From the NCBI RefSeq assembly GCF_002127225.1, contig NZ_NFUR01000003.1, positions 558,001-622,000 on the forward strand: DNA of 64,000 nt. Direction: 5' to 3'. The notes under the pieces are model-generated. The model made no database searches, was not told where the DNA came from, and was given only the letters and a program-made list of their open reading frames with translations. Positions 34,763-43,877 of this stretch are shown piece after piece (positions within the stretch are counted from its first letter, which is position 1; each line of letters starts with the position of its first letter). The translations under genes and the position numbers were made by a program. The DNA is from Sphingomonas sp. IBVSS2 (GTDB taxonomy: Bacteria > Pseudomonadota > Alphaproteobacteria > Sphingomonadales > Sphingomonadaceae).

Positions 34763-36043
34763 ATGACCGACTATTTCCCCGGCTTCGGCAACCATGTCTC
34801 CACCGAAGCGGTGCCCGGCGCGCTGCCGGTGGGGCGCAACAGCCCGCAACGGCCCGCCTTCGGGCTTTATGCCGAGCAGCTCTCCGGCACGGCTTTCACC
34901 GCGCCCCGGCACGAGAACCGCCGCTCCTGGCTCTATCGCCTGCGCCCCACGGCGGAGCATCCGCCCTTCACTCGTTATCGGGGGGCGAGGCACTTCGCGC
35001 CCGGCACGGCCGGCGATCCCCTGCCCCCCAATCGCCTGCGCTGGAACCCGGTCGAGGCGCCGCCTCCCGGCACCGATCTGGTCGACGGCATGATCACCAT
35101 GCTCGCCAATCGCGATCCCGCGGACCTGGAGGGCGTGGCGGTGCACGTCTATGCCGCCAACAAGGACATGGAGACCCGCGTCTTCTTCGACGCGGACGGC
35201 GAACTGCTCTTCATTCCTCAGGCCGGCCGCCTCACCCTGCTCACCGAACTGGGCCGCATCGACATCGCGCCCGGCCAGGTCGCGCTCGTGCCGCGCGGCG
35301 TGCGCTTCCGCGCGCTGCTCCCGGACGGCGAGGCACGCGGCTATGTCGCCGAGAATCACGGCGCGCTGTTCCGCCTGCCCGATCTCGGTCCGATCGGCGC
35401 CAACGGCCTGGCCAATGCACGCGACTTCGAGACGCCCGCCGCCTGGTTCGAGGATCGCGACGAGGATTTCGAGATCGTCCAGAAGCATCTCGGCACGCTG
35501 TGGACCACCATTCTTCCCCACAGCCCGCTCGACGTGGTTGCCTGGCACGGCAATCTCGCGCCCTGGCGCTACGACCTTAGCCGGTTCAACACGATGAACA
35601 CGGTGAGCTTCGATCATCCCGATCCGTCGATCTTCACCGTGCTCACCTCGCCCAGCGACGTGCCGGGCCGCGCCAATGCCGATTTCGTGATCTTCCCGCC
35701 GCGCTGGATGGTCGCCGAGGACACGTTCCGCCCGCCCTGGTTCCACCGCAACGTGATGAGCGAGGCGATGGGCCTGATCACCGGCGCCTATGACGCCAAG
35801 GCGGAGGGCTTCGCCCCCGGCGGCCTGTCGCTCCACAATCTCATGGCCGGGCACGGCCCCGACGTGGCCAGCTGGCAGGGCGCGAGCAATGCAGACCTGA
35901 AGCCGCGCAAGATCGACGGGACCATGGCCTTCATGGTCGAGACCTGCTGGCCCTATCGCCCCACGCAATATGCCCTGGACCGCGCCCAGCCCGATTACGA
36001 CGCGGCCTGGGCAGGTTTCCCGAAGGCGCAGCTGCCGAAGTGA
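34763..36043 (+). CDS. hmgA: Homogentisate 1,2-dioxygenase
   Basis: A 426-residue cupin-type dioxygenase that opens the aromatic ring of homogentisate to 4-maleylacetoacetate. The N-terminal [18 protein letters not shown] is diagnostic. The iron-binding region reads [16 protein letters not shown], where His and the following Glu are the expected ligands, and a third His is in [20 protein letters not shown] precedes the ATG at 34,763. The open frame upstream to 34,712 overlaps the operator and is not used. The Rieske gene overlaps its stop (GTGA). Maleylacetoacetate isomerase and fumarylacetoacetase are not in this window. Confidence 0.97.
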   Translation: MTDYFPGFGNHVSTEAVPGALPVGRNSPQRPAFGLYAEQLSGTAFTAPRHENRRSWLYRLRPTAEHPPFTRYRGARHFAPGTAGDPLPPNRLRWNPVEAPPPGTDLVDGMITMLANRDPADLEGVAVHVYAANKDMETRVFFDADGELLFIPQAGRLTLLTELGRIDIAPGQVALVPRGVRFRALLPDGEARGYVAENHGALFRLPDLGPIGANGLANARDFETPAAWFEDRDEDFEIVQKHLGTLWTTILPHSPLDVVAWHGNLAPWRYDLSRFNTMNTVSFDHPDPSIFTVLTSPSDVPGRANADFVIFPPRWMVAEDTFRPPWFHRNVMSEAMGLITGAYDAKAEGFAPGGLSLHNLMAGHGPDVASWQGASNADLKPRKIDGTMAFMVETCWPYRPTQYALDRAQPDYDAAWAGFPKAQLPK

Positions 36044-36396
36044 GCGAACGCCTCACCGAAACGCCTCCCGACGTAACTCTCGGCCCGCTCGACCTCATCC
36101 CCGACGGCAAGGCGCGCAATTTCGTGCTCGAGATGCGCGCCGGCCGCTTCCACGGCTTCGTCGTGCGCCGGGGCGAGGCGGTCCATGGGTATCTCGACCT
36201 GTGCGCACACATGGCGCTGCCGCTCAGCAACAGGCTCGACGACTACCTCACGCCCGATGGCAGCCATATCCAGTGCAGCTGGCACGGCGCGCTCTACCGG
36301 ATCGAGGATGGCGCCTGTGTCGGCGGACCCTGTGTCGGGGCGAAGCTGCGCCGCTGGCCGGTGATAGTGCGGGACGGGATGATCGTCACCGCCTGA
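36040..36396 (+). CDS. Rieske [2Fe-2S] domain protein, coupled to hmgA
   Basis: A 118-residue stand-alone Rieske protein. The cluster-binding motifs are C55-x-H57 (CAHMALPLS) and C79-xx-H82 (CSWHGALY), giving the two-Cys two-His set. The GTG start overlaps the hmgA TGA by one nucleotide shift (GTGA), so translation is coupled. This is a soluble ferredoxin-like protein, with no signal peptide. It may transfer electrons to an oxygenase, but homogentisate dioxygenase does not need one. Its job in the pathway is therefore an open question. Confidence 0.85.
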   Translation: MSERLTETPPDVTLGPLDLIPDGKARNFVLEMRAGRFHGFVVRRGEAVHGYLDLCAHMALPLSNRLDDYLTPDGSHIQCSWHGALYRIEDGACVGGPCVGAKLRRWPVIVRDGMIVTA

Positions 36397-36506
36397 TCCG
36401 AACCAGATGGAAGATACTAACCGCTAATTTTCCTGCACTTAGTTGCGATAGTACTTATATCGGCAAATTACCCAGGAATACCTCCATTAAATCATGCAAT
36501 AATATC

Positions 36507-36526
36507 CTCGATATTTTCATATCGAG
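36507..36526. promoter_or_regulatory. Perfect inverted repeat upstream of the 141-aa gene
   Basis: CTCGATAT and its complement ATATCGAG with a TTTC loop, in an A+T-rich stretch 36 nt before the start at 36,562. Candidate operator or 5' leader hairpin. Confidence 0.45.
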
Positions 36527-36561
36527 TCGAAATGCGTTGATAGACAATGGAGGATTTCACA

Positions 36562-36987
36562 ATGGCTGATTTACGCAAATTCATCAATCCGGCGCTGCGC
36601 CCCAATGAAAAGATCGGACTGTTCGTCTCGGGAGCTCGCCTCGGGAGTGGAAACACCCATGAGATCGAGCAACTTCGTGCCAAGCTCAGCGGAGAGATAT
36701 TCTTCTCCAAGATAGATATCGACATCGTCATGCCGGACACGAGCCCGTCAGGCGTCTGCAAGATGACGCTGAACAACAAGCTCGAGGATTGTCCCTATGT
36801 CACGACGCCGGACAACAAGCTGAAGATCACGCGGAAGGACAAGACGGAAATCCTGATCCATATCGGCGACCGGGCCTATACGTTCGTCAACGTTACCGGC
36901 CGGCCGACCGTGGGGATCTGGCCCGACCGCATCCGCGGCCTCGACGAACCTGCCGAACCCGCGGAAATCACCGAAGGCGCGGGCTGA
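36562..36987 (+). CDS. Hypothetical protein (141 aa)
   Basis: A 141-residue hydrophilic protein. The ATG at 36,562 is preceded by GGAGG with an 8-nt spacer, better than the in-frame ATG at 36,547. It starts ADLRKFINPALRPNEKIGLFVSG and ends in an acidic Pro-rich tail. Two Cys residues (SGVCKMT and EDCPYVT) are present. It predicts mixed alpha/beta and has no signal peptide. No family is recognised. The upstream region is unusually A+T-rich for this genome. Confidence 0.65.
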   Translation: MADLRKFINPALRPNEKIGLFVSGARLGSGNTHEIEQLRAKLSGEIFFSKIDIDIVMPDTSPSGVCKMTLNNKLEDCPYVTTPDNKLKITRKDKTEILIHIGDRAYTFVNVTGRPTVGIWPDRIRGLDEPAEPAEITEGAG

Positions 36988-37122
36988 ACGCTCTTCCCCC
37001 GGGGCCCCAGGGGCGCCCCCGGGGGATCCCCCCTCTCTCCCCTTGCCGCCTCGCGCGAAATCGGGGAAAAGCGCGCAGAAAAAGGTCAGCACTGCTGACG
37101 CGCATATCCCGGAGAGAGGCCC

Positions 37123-38274
37123 ATGGATCCCACGCTCGATTTCAGCCTTGGCGAGACCGCCGACATGATCCGCGAGACGACGCAGCGCTTCGCGAAGGAG
37201 CGCATCGAGCCGCTCGCCGCGAAGATCGACGCCGAGGACTGGTTTCCCAAGGCCGAGCTCTGGCCGGCGATGGGCGAGCTCGGCCTGCACGGCATCACCG
37301 TCGAGGAGGAATGGGGCGGCCTGGGCCTGGGCTATCTCGAGCATGTCGTCGCGCAGGAGGAAGTCGCGCGCGCATCGGCCTCGATCGGCCTCAGCTACGG
37401 CGCGCACTCGAACCTGTGCGTCAACCAGATCCGCCGTTGGGCCAATCCCGAGCAGAAGGCCAAGTACCTCCCCAAGCTGATCTCGGGCGAGCATGTCGGG
37501 TCGCTCGCCATGTCGGAGGCCGGGGCCGGCTCGGATGTCGTCTCGATGAAGCTGCGCGCCGACAGGACCGATCGCGGCTATATCCTCAACGGCACCAAGT
37601 TCTGGATCACCAACGCCGCCTATGCGGATACGCTGGTCGTCTATGCCAAGACGGGCGAAGGCTCGCGCGGCATCACCACCTTCCTGATCGAGAAGGACAT
37701 GCCCGGCTTCTCGATCGGCCAGAAGATCGACAAGATGGGCATGCGCGGCTCGCCGACCGCCGAACTGGTGTTCAGCGATTGCGAGGTTCCGGAAGAGAAT
37801 GTCATGGGCCCGCTCAACGGCGGCGTCGGCGTGCTGATGTCGGGCCTCGACTATGAACGCACCGTGCTTGCGGGCATCCAGCTCGGCATCATGCAGGCCT
37901 GCCTGGACGTGGTGCTGCCCTATATCCGCGAGCGCAAGCAGTTCGGCCAGCCGATCGGCCATTTCCAGCTGATGCAGGCCAAGGTGGCGGACATGTATGT
38001 CGCGCTGAACAGCGCCCGTGCCTATGTCTATGCCGTGGCGAAGAGCTGCGACGCCGGCAAGACCACGCGCTTCGACGCGGCCGGCGCGATCCTGCTCGCC
38101 TCCGAAAACGCCGTGAAGGTATCGCTCGAGGCGATCCAGGCGCTCGGCGGCGCCGGCTATACCAAGGACTGGCCGGTCGAGCGCTTCGCCCGCGACGCCA
38201 AGCTGCTCGACATCGGCGCGGGGACGAACGAGATCCGCCGGATGCTGATCGGGCGCGAACTGATCGGCGCCTGA
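37123..38274 (+). CDS. ivd: Isovaleryl-CoA dehydrogenase (leucine degradation)
   Basis: A 383-residue acyl-CoA dehydrogenase. It oxidises isovaleryl-CoA to 3-methylcrotonyl-CoA with FAD. The motif LAMSEAGAGSDVVSM forms the substrate/FAD loop. The sequence GLDYERTVLAGIQLGIMQ carries the catalytic Glu in the position typical of isovaleryl-CoA dehydrogenase rather than in the usual C-terminal site. The C-terminal DIGAGTNEIRRMLIGREL is normal. Nearby methylcrotonyl-CoA carboxylase genes support leucine degradation. AGAGAGG precedes the ATG. It could also be described as a general acyl-CoA dehydrogenase. Confidence 0.9.
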   Translation: MDPTLDFSLGETADMIRETTQRFAKERIEPLAAKIDAEDWFPKAELWPAMGELGLHGITVEEEWGGLGLGYLEHVVAQEEVARASASIGLSYGAHSNLCVNQIRRWANPEQKAKYLPKLISGEHVGSLAMSEAGAGSDVVSMKLRADRTDRGYILNGTKFWITNAAYADTLVVYAKTGEGSRGITTFLIEKDMPGFSIGQKIDKMGMRGSPTAELVFSDCEVPEENVMGPLNGGVGVLMSGLDYERTVLAGIQLGIMQACLDVVLPYIRERKQFGQPIGHFQLMQAKVADMYVALNSARAYVYAVAKSCDAGKTTRFDAAGAILLASENAVKVSLEAIQALGGAGYTKDWPVERFARDAKLLDIGAGTNEIRRMLIGRELIGA

Positions 38275-38282
38275 TCCCCGCT

Positions 38283-38304
38283 CCCCTCCCGCGAGCGGGA
38301 GGGG
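38283..38304. terminator. REP-like palindrome between convergent genes
   Basis: CCCCTCCCGC and its complement separated by 2 nt, the same palindrome family as at 7124. It lies between the stops of ivd (plus) and the SGNH hydrolase (minus), so it may terminate both. Confidence 0.65.
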
Positions 38305-38312
38305 AATTCGGC

Positions 38313-39503
38313 TCACTCGAACAACGACAGCGGGATCGCCTCGCCCATCCGGGTTTCGCCCGCGCCATTGGGATGGAGATTGTCCCCGCCCTGCAGCGCC
38401 GGCGCCAGGCGCTTCGGATTGGCGGGATCGGCGACTGCCTTCTCCATGTCGACGACACCGTCGAAAATGCCCGAGCCACGCATCCAGTCGTTGATCGCCA
38501 CGCGCAGCGCCTCGCCGTCGGGCGTGTGATAGCTGGCGCCTTCATAGGGCAGGATCGTCGCCGCGATCACCTTGATCCCATGCGCATGCGCACGCATGAC
38601 GAGCTGGCGATAGGCCGCCTTCAGGTCTTCCGGCGACACCACCGGATTTTGCACGCCGCCGCGATTCTTGCCCGAATTGCCGATGTCGTTCACTCCCTCG
38701 AGCAGCACGACATGGGAAACGCCGGGCAATGCGAGCACATCGCGATCGAACCGGGCGAGCGCGGTCGGGCCCAGCCCGCCCTGCAGGATGCGATTGCCGC
38801 CGATCGCCTGGGTCACCACCACGTGCGGCTTTCCCGCTGCGGCGATACGCCGCCCGAGCACATCGCCCCAGCGGCACGCCGGCACCGCATCGTTCGCGCA
38901 GCCGACATTGTCGGTGATCGAATCGCCATAGGCGACGATCACCGGGCGCCGCTTCGCACCGAACACATCGACCTCGGCAAGCAGCGGCCGCGCGTCCGAC
39001 TGCCGGACTGCCGCGAATGCTTCGCCGCTATGGTCGCCCGGCGGCGATATGTCGGTCGGCACGCCGCGCGCCATATGGACCGTCTCGATCTCGACCTTGT
39101 CCGGCAGGTAGAGCGAGACCTCGACCTGTTCGAACGCCCTGACCGGCATCGCGATCGCGTCGCTCAGCAGCGGCGCGCCGGCGGGCAGCCTGGCGTCCCC
39201 GCGCCCGTCGAACGTCACGCGCACCGGCTTCCCCCCGGCGACGCGCACCGTTGCCGCGCCGATCCGCATCGCCTGGCCATAGTCGTTCGCCAGCCGGATG
39301 CGGACCTTGCTCCCGCCCGCGCCGACGCGCACGTTCATGCGCAGCGTCGCATTCTCCACCGCCACGCGATCGTCGGGATCCGCCGCCTGCCACATGCTGG
39401 CGGTCCAGGCGGGCGTCCAGCCGTCCTGGACCGGCCGGGCATCGGCGGACAGGGCGGCAAGCAGCAGCGGCGCGATCACCGCTCCCAGGGGCATCCAGCG
39501 CAT
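38313..39503 (-). CDS. SGNH/GDSL-family hydrolase
   Basis: A 396-residue secreted esterase or lipase-like enzyme. The signal peptide ends ALSADA near residue 22. The nucleophile block is YGDSITDN, the Gly and Asn blocks are AIGGNRIL and EGVNDIG, and the catalytic Asp/His are in GDNLHPNGAG. The N-terminal 190 residues form a beta-rich domain typical of larger GDSL enzymes of this group. It probably acts in the periplasm or outside on esters of carbohydrate or lipid. The substrate cannot be deduced. It precedes no operon partner in the same direction. Confidence 0.88.
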   Translation of the reverse strand: MRWMPLGAVIAPLLLAALSADARPVQDGWTPAWTASMWQAADPDDRVAVENATLRMNVRVGAGGSKVRIRLANDYGQAMRIGAATVRVAGGKPVRVTFDGRGDARLPAGAPLLSDAIAMPVRAFEQVEVSLYLPDKVEIETVHMARGVPTDISPPGDHSGEAFAAVRQSDARPLLAEVDVFGAKRRPVIVAYGDSITDNVGCANDAVPACRWGDVLGRRIAAAGKPHVVVTQAIGGNRILQGGLGPTALARFDRDVLALPGVSHVVLLEGVNDIGNSGKNRGGVQNPVVSPEDLKAAYRQLVMRAHAHGIKVIAATILPYEGASYHTPDGEALRVAINDWMRGSGIFDGVVDMEKAVADPANPKRLAPALQGGDNLHPNGAGETRMGEAIPLSLFE

Positions 39504-39553
39504 GGCATCTCCCGTTCGGCTATTTGCCGCCAGCCTATCCGATCAGCCCGATA

Positions 39554-41623
39554 TCACCATATCTTCACGCGCTTCTCGGGCGCCAGGTACAGCTTTTCGC
39601 CCGGCTGCACGTTGAACGCGGGATACCATGCGTCGAGGTTGCGCACGGTGAACGCGCGCCAGCGGCCCGGCGCATGCCCGTCGGTCGCCACCTCGGCGCG
39701 CAACGCTTCCTGGCGCTGCTTCTCGCGCCAGCTCTGGGCATAAGCGAGGAAGAAGCGCTGGTCGCCGGTCAGCCCGTTGATCACCGGCGCCTCCTTGCCC
39801 TTGAGCGAGGCGTGATAGGCTTCATAGGCGGCGGTCAGGCCCGCGACGTCGGCGATGTTCTCGGCCAGCACCTGCTTGCCGTTCAGGAACAGGCCGGGAA
39901 GCACTTCATAGGCGCTGTACTGCGCCGCCAGCGCCGCGCTCGCTTCCTGGAAGTGCTTCAGGTCCTCGGGCGTCCACCAGTTGCGCAGCTTGCCGGCGCT
40001 GTCGAAGCTCGAGCCGGTATTGTCGAAGCTGTGGCTGATCTCATGGCCGATCGTCGCGCCGATCGAACCGTAATTGGCCGCCGCGTCCGATTTCGGATCG
40101 TAGAAGGGTGCCTGCAGGATCGCGGCCGGGAAGTTGAGCGCGTTCTGCAGCGGCAGGTTCACGGCGTTCACCGTCTGCGGCGTCATCCACCATTCGCCCT
40201 TGTCGGCCGGCTTACCGATCTTGGCGAGCTGGTGCCGGGTCTCGGCCTTGTCGGAGCGCTGCAGATTGCCGACCGGATCGTCCGCCTTCACTTCGAGCGA
40301 TGCATAGTCGCGCCAGGTCTCCGGATAGCCGACGCCCACGCGCATCGTCTCGATCTTCTTGCGCGCCTCGGCCTTGGTCGCCTCGTCCATCCAGCTGAGG
40401 CCGGCGACGCGCTTGTCGAACGCCGCCTTGATGTTCGCCACCATGTTCTGGATGTCGGCCTTGGACGAAGCCGGGAAATAGTCCTTCACATAGAGCTGGC
40501 CGACGGCGTCGCCCAGATTGTTGTTGACGCTGGCGATGGCGCGCTTCTCGCGCGGGCGCATCGCCTGCTGGCCGCGCAACTGCTTCGAGAAGAAATCGAA
40601 GCTCGCCTGGTCGAACTTCGCCGGCAGCGCCGCGGTCACCTGGTTGATCTGATGGAAGGCCAGCCAGTCCTGCCATGCCTCGATCGGCTCGCTCTCGACC
40701 AGCTTGGCGAGCTTCACCGTGGTGGCCGGATGCCAGACGATGAATTCCTGCTGCCCGCCCAGCCCGGCGGCGTTCCAGAAGCCGTCCCAGTCGATCCCCG
40801 GCGCCTTCGCCGCGAAATCGGCCTTCTTCCACCAGTTATCGGCCTTCTGCACGTCCTGGCTGGCGACGAGATCGGTATGCGCGGTCGCGATCTTGGTCTC
40901 GAGGTCGAAGACCCGCGCGGCGCGCGCCGCCGGATCGCTCATGCCGGCCAGGGTGAAGATCTTGAGCAGATACGCCTTGTAGCCCTCGCGCGCCTTGGCC
41001 ATCGCCTCGGTCTTCGAGAGATAATAGTCGCGGTCCTCCATTCCCAGGCCGCCCTGCAGCACATAGGGCACGGTCTGGTCCGGCTTGTCGAGCGCCTGGC
41101 TCACCCACAGGCCGAACAGATTCTCGGTATGGAAATTGGTCGCATTGAGCGGATCGACATCGGCGCGGACATTGCCGCCCAGCATCGCGGAGAGCGCATG
41201 CTTGTCCTTGAGCGCGGCGATCGCGTCCAGCACCGGCTTGAGCGGCGTCAGCCCGCGCGCCTCGATCCCGGCAGTGTCGGTATAGGCCTTGTACCAGTCG
41301 GCGATTCGGCGCTGGTCGGTGCCGGTGGCGGCATCGGCCTTCAGTGCCGCGTCGATGATCGCCTTGTTGTTCGCCTCGGCCTTGTTGAACACGTCGAGGA
41401 ACATGCCGGTGATGACGCGATCGGCCGGAATTTCGGTCTTCGCGCGCCAGCCGCCATTGGCATATTCCTCGAAGTCGTCGCCCGGCTTCACCTGCTTGTC
41501 GAGCCCGACCAGATCGACGCCGACGCCGGTGCCGGCCGCGGCAGTGGTCCCCGCGCCGGTGCCCGAGGGGGTGCAGGCGGTGGTCGCGAGCAAGGCCGCG
41601 ACGAGGAGCGTGTAAGTCTTCAA
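39554..41623 (-). CDS. M13 family metallopeptidase (second paralogue)
   Basis: A 689-residue zinc endopeptidase of the neprilysin/PepO family. The signal MKTYTLLVAALLATTAC gives a lipobox-like Cys at 17, so it is a lipoprotein. The zinc site is HEISHSFDNTGSSFD, followed by the ENIADVAGL motif. The C-terminus VKIW fits the family. It is a distinct sequence from the M13 protein at 7231-9312, though it shares domain order. Location beside the leucine-degradation genes seems incidental. Confidence 0.93.
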   Translation of the reverse strand: MKTYTLLVAALLATTACTPSGTGAGTTAAAGTGVGVDLVGLDKQVKPGDDFEEYANGGWRAKTEIPADRVITGMFLDVFNKAEANNKAIIDAALKADAATGTDQRRIADWYKAYTDTAGIEARGLTPLKPVLDAIAALKDKHALSAMLGGNVRADVDPLNATNFHTENLFGLWVSQALDKPDQTVPYVLQGGLGMEDRDYYLSKTEAMAKAREGYKAYLLKIFTLAGMSDPAARAARVFDLETKIATAHTDLVASQDVQKADNWWKKADFAAKAPGIDWDGFWNAAGLGGQQEFIVWHPATTVKLAKLVESEPIEAWQDWLAFHQINQVTAALPAKFDQASFDFFSKQLRGQQAMRPREKRAIASVNNNLGDAVGQLYVKDYFPASSKADIQNMVANIKAAFDKRVAGLSWMDEATKAEARKKIETMRVGVGYPETWRDYASLEVKADDPVGNLQRSDKAETRHQLAKIGKPADKGEWWMTPQTVNAVNLPLQNALNFPAAILQAPFYDPKSDAAANYGSIGATIGHEISHSFDNTGSSFDSAGKLRNWWTPEDLKHFQEASAALAAQYSAYEVLPGLFLNGKQVLAENIADVAGLTAAYEAYHASLKGKEAPVINGLTGDQRFFLAYAQSWREKQRQEALRAEVATDGHAPGRWRAFTVRNLDAWYPAFNVQPGEKLYLAPEKRVKIW

Positions 41624-41750
41624 GCCGACTCTCCTGTATTACTGTATGGCTGGGGTGCTACTCCTGCTCGCCGCTTTGCGCCAGCACCTTCCCATGCCCG
41701 TCCGGCCAGTGTAGGGAAGGGAAAACTAGGACAGGAAGGATGCCCTATCT

Positions 41751-43352
41751 ATGAGCGCCCCGGTGCTCGATTCGAGGGTTGCGGCGGATAGCGCGGATTT
41801 CCGCGCCCGCGCCGCGCACAACCGCGCTCTGGCGGAGCGGCTTCGCGCCGATGTCGCCCGGGCGGCACTGGGCGGCAGCGAAGCCGCTCGCGAACGCCAT
41901 GCCGGCCGCGGCAAGCTGCTCCCCCGCGCGCGCGTCGAGCAGCTGCTCGATCCCGGCTCCCCCTTTCTCGAGATCGGCCAGCTCGCCGCCTGCGACATGT
42001 ACGAGGGCGAGGTGCCCGGCGCCGGGATGATCGCGGGCATCGGCCGAGTCTCCGGGCGCACCGTGATGATCGTCTGCAACGATGCGACGGTGAAGGGCGG
42101 CACCTATTATCCGATGACGGTGAAGAAGCATCTCCGCGCCCAGGAGATCGCCGAGCAGAACCGCCTGCCCTGCATCTACCTCGTCGATTCGGGCGGCGCC
42201 AACCTGCCCCACCAGGCCGAGGTCTTCCCCGATCGCGACCATTTCGGCCGCATCTTCTTCAACCAGGCCAACATGTCGGCCAAGGGCATCCCGCAGATCG
42301 CCTGCGTGATGGGCAGCTGCACCGCCGGCGGCGCCTATGTCCCCGCGATGAGCGACGAGACGGTGATCGTCCGCGCGCAGGGCACGATCTTCCTCGCCGG
42401 CCCGCCGCTGGTGAAGGCCGCCACGGGCGAAGTCATTTCGGCCGAGGATCTGGGTGGCGGCGATCTCCATGCGCGCAAGTCGGGCGTGGTCGATCACCTC
42501 GCCGAGAATGACGAGCACGCGCTGACCATCGTCCGCGACATCGTCAGCCACCTGCCCGCCGATCACACGCCCGACATCGCCCTGCTCGATCCCCGCGCGC
42601 CGAAATATGACGCGGAGGAACTGTACGGCATCGTCCCCGAGGACGTCCGCGCGCCCTATGACGTGCATGAGGTGATCGCCCGCATCACCGACGGCAGCGC
42701 GTTCCACGAGTTCAAGCCGCTCTACGGCACCTCGCTGGTCTGCGGCTTCGCGCATATCTGGGGCATGCCGGTGGGCATCATCGCCAATAACGGCGTGCTG
42801 TTCTCGGAAAGCGCGCAGAAGGGCGCGCATTTCATCGAGCTGGCCTGTCAGCGCCGCATCCCGCTGCTCTTCCTCCAGAACATCTCCGGCTTCATGGTCG
42901 GTGGGAAATATGAGGCGGAAGGCATTGCGAAACATGGTGCAAAGCTGGTCACTGCCGTCGCCACCGCCACCGTACCCAAGATCACGGTGCTGATCGGCGG
43001 CAGCTTCGGCGCCGGCAATTACGGCATGTGCGGCAGGGCCTATTCGCCCCGCTTCCTGTTCACCTGGCCCAACAGCCGCATCTCGGTGATGGGCGGCGAG
43101 CAGGCCGCCTCGGTGCTTGCCACCGTCCATCGCGACGCCGAGAAATGGACGCCGGAGGAGACCGAGGGGTTCAAAGCGCCGATCCGCCAGCGTTACGAGG
43201 ACGAGGGCAATCCGTGGCACGCCACCGCGCGCCTGTGGGACGACGGCATCATCGATCCGGCGCAGACGCGCGACGTGCTGGGCATCGCGCTCGCCGCGAC
43301 GCTGAACGCGCCGATCCCCGAGCGCCCGGCGTTCGGCGTGTTCCGGATGTGA
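41751..43352 (+). CDS. liuB: Methylcrotonyl-CoA carboxylase, carboxyltransferase subunit
   Basis: A 533-residue beta subunit. It transfers CO2 from biotin to 3-methylcrotonyl-CoA, giving 3-methylglutaconyl-CoA. The [14 protein letters not shown] start of the carboxyltransferase domain, [20 protein letters not shown], and the second-half [20 protein letters not shown] are diagnostic of this subunit. Length is normal (about 535). AGGAAGG precedes the ATG. The alpha subunit is at 44,772, separated by a DUF559 gene and two small genes, which is unusual because these genes are usually adjacent. Confidence 0.95.
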   Translation: MSAPVLDSRVAADSADFRARAAHNRALAERLRADVARAALGGSEAARERHAGRGKLLPRARVEQLLDPGSPFLEIGQLAACDMYEGEVPGAGMIAGIGRVSGRTVMIVCNDATVKGGTYYPMTVKKHLRAQEIAEQNRLPCIYLVDSGGANLPHQAEVFPDRDHFGRIFFNQANMSAKGIPQIACVMGSCTAGGAYVPAMSDETVIVRAQGTIFLAGPPLVKAATGEVISAEDLGGGDLHARKSGVVDHLAENDEHALTIVRDIVSHLPADHTPDIALLDPRAPKYDAEELYGIVPEDVRAPYDVHEVIARITDGSAFHEFKPLYGTSLVCGFAHIWGMPVGIIANNGVLFSESAQKGAHFIELACQRRIPLLFLQNISGFMVGGKYEAEGIAKHGAKLVTAVATATVPKITVLIGGSFGAGNYGMCGRAYSPRFLFTWPNSRISVMGGEQAASVLATVHRDAEKWTPEETEGFKAPIRQRYEDEGNPWHATARLWDDGIIDPAQTRDVLGIALAATLNAPIPERPAFGVFRM

Positions 43353-43369
43353 CCATGCGGAATGACTCT

Positions 43370-43801
43370 TCATTCCTCCCCGAGCTCGTCTCGGGGAGGG
43401 GGACCGCCCGGCGCAGCCGGGTGGTGGAGGGGCAATCGCGAACGCGCCTCGGCAATGATCCCGCGGAGAACTGCATCGGCATCGCGAAGAATTTCGATAG
43501 CCGGAACGCGCATAGTCCTGATGCCGCTCGCCGCGAGCCAGGCATCCCGTCGAGCGTCTCGCTCCGGCCCATCGCCAAACCCGTGCACCTCGCCATCCAC
43601 TTCGATCGCGAGCCGAGCATCGCTACAGTAGAAATCAAGACTGAATTCGCCGGTGGCATGTTCATGCCGAAATTTGAGTCCTGCAGGCCGCTTGCGAAGC
43701 TCTCGCCAGAGGAGACCTTCGGGCAGGCTCATCTCGCGCCGTCGCGCTCGCGCCTGCCGCACAGCCCGTTTGCTTCCTTTCGGCGAATGATCCTTGAACA
43801 T
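43370..43801 (-). CDS. DUF559 endonuclease-domain protein, flanked by REP-like repeats
   Basis: A 143-residue protein with a DUF559 (Vsr/very-short-patch-like, PD-(D/E)XK) core. REMSLPEGLLWRELRKRP is followed by FRHEHATGEFSLDFYC, the nuclease-fold VDGEVHGF-type strand (LAIEVDGEVHG), and GIRTMRVPAIEIL. The start at 43,801 follows a complex repeat on its 5' side. Its last 20 residues (PLHHPAAPGGPPPRDELGEE) are encoded by the second, inverted copy of that repeat at the 3' end. The natural substrate is unknown. The relation to the repeats is discussed as a finding. Confidence 0.8.
   Translation of the reverse strand: MFKDHSPKGSKRAVRQARARRREMSLPEGLLWRELRKRPAGLKFRHEHATGEFSLDFYCSDARLAIEVDGEVHGFGDGPERDARRDAWLAASGIRTMRVPAIEILRDADAVLRGIIAEARSRLPLHHPAAPGGPPPRDELGEE
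43372..43433 (+). repeat. Two-hairpin REP-like element, left copy
   Basis: The first hairpin is CTCCCCGAG, loop CTCGT, CTCGGGGAG. It is followed by a G-run and a second hairpin at 43,403-43,425 (a 10-bp stem with a GCA loop and one G-T pair), then a GGAGGGGC tail. The inverted right copy is at 43,809-43,864. Confidence 0.8.
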
Positions 43802-43808
43802 CGCGCCC

Positions 43809-43864
43809 GCCCCTCCACCATGCTTCGCATGGTCCCCCTCCCCGAGACTAGCTCGGGGAGGAAT
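43809..43864 (-). repeat. Two-hairpin REP-like element, right copy (inverted)
   Basis: In reverse complement it repeats the left element: same first hairpin (loop CTAGT), same G-run and same GGAGGGGC tail. Its second hairpin is 7 bp (ACCATGC) around a 3-nt loop, different in sequence but still a perfect stem. It lies 8 nt upstream of the DUF559 start. Confidence 0.8.
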
Positions 43865-43877
43865 TGAAAGGTCCGCT

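Noticed and set aside
39251..41791. An 846-residue plus-strand ORF opposite the M13 peptidase
   Set aside because: It is an antisense frame of a well-supported peptidase gene, with shadow composition and no motifs.
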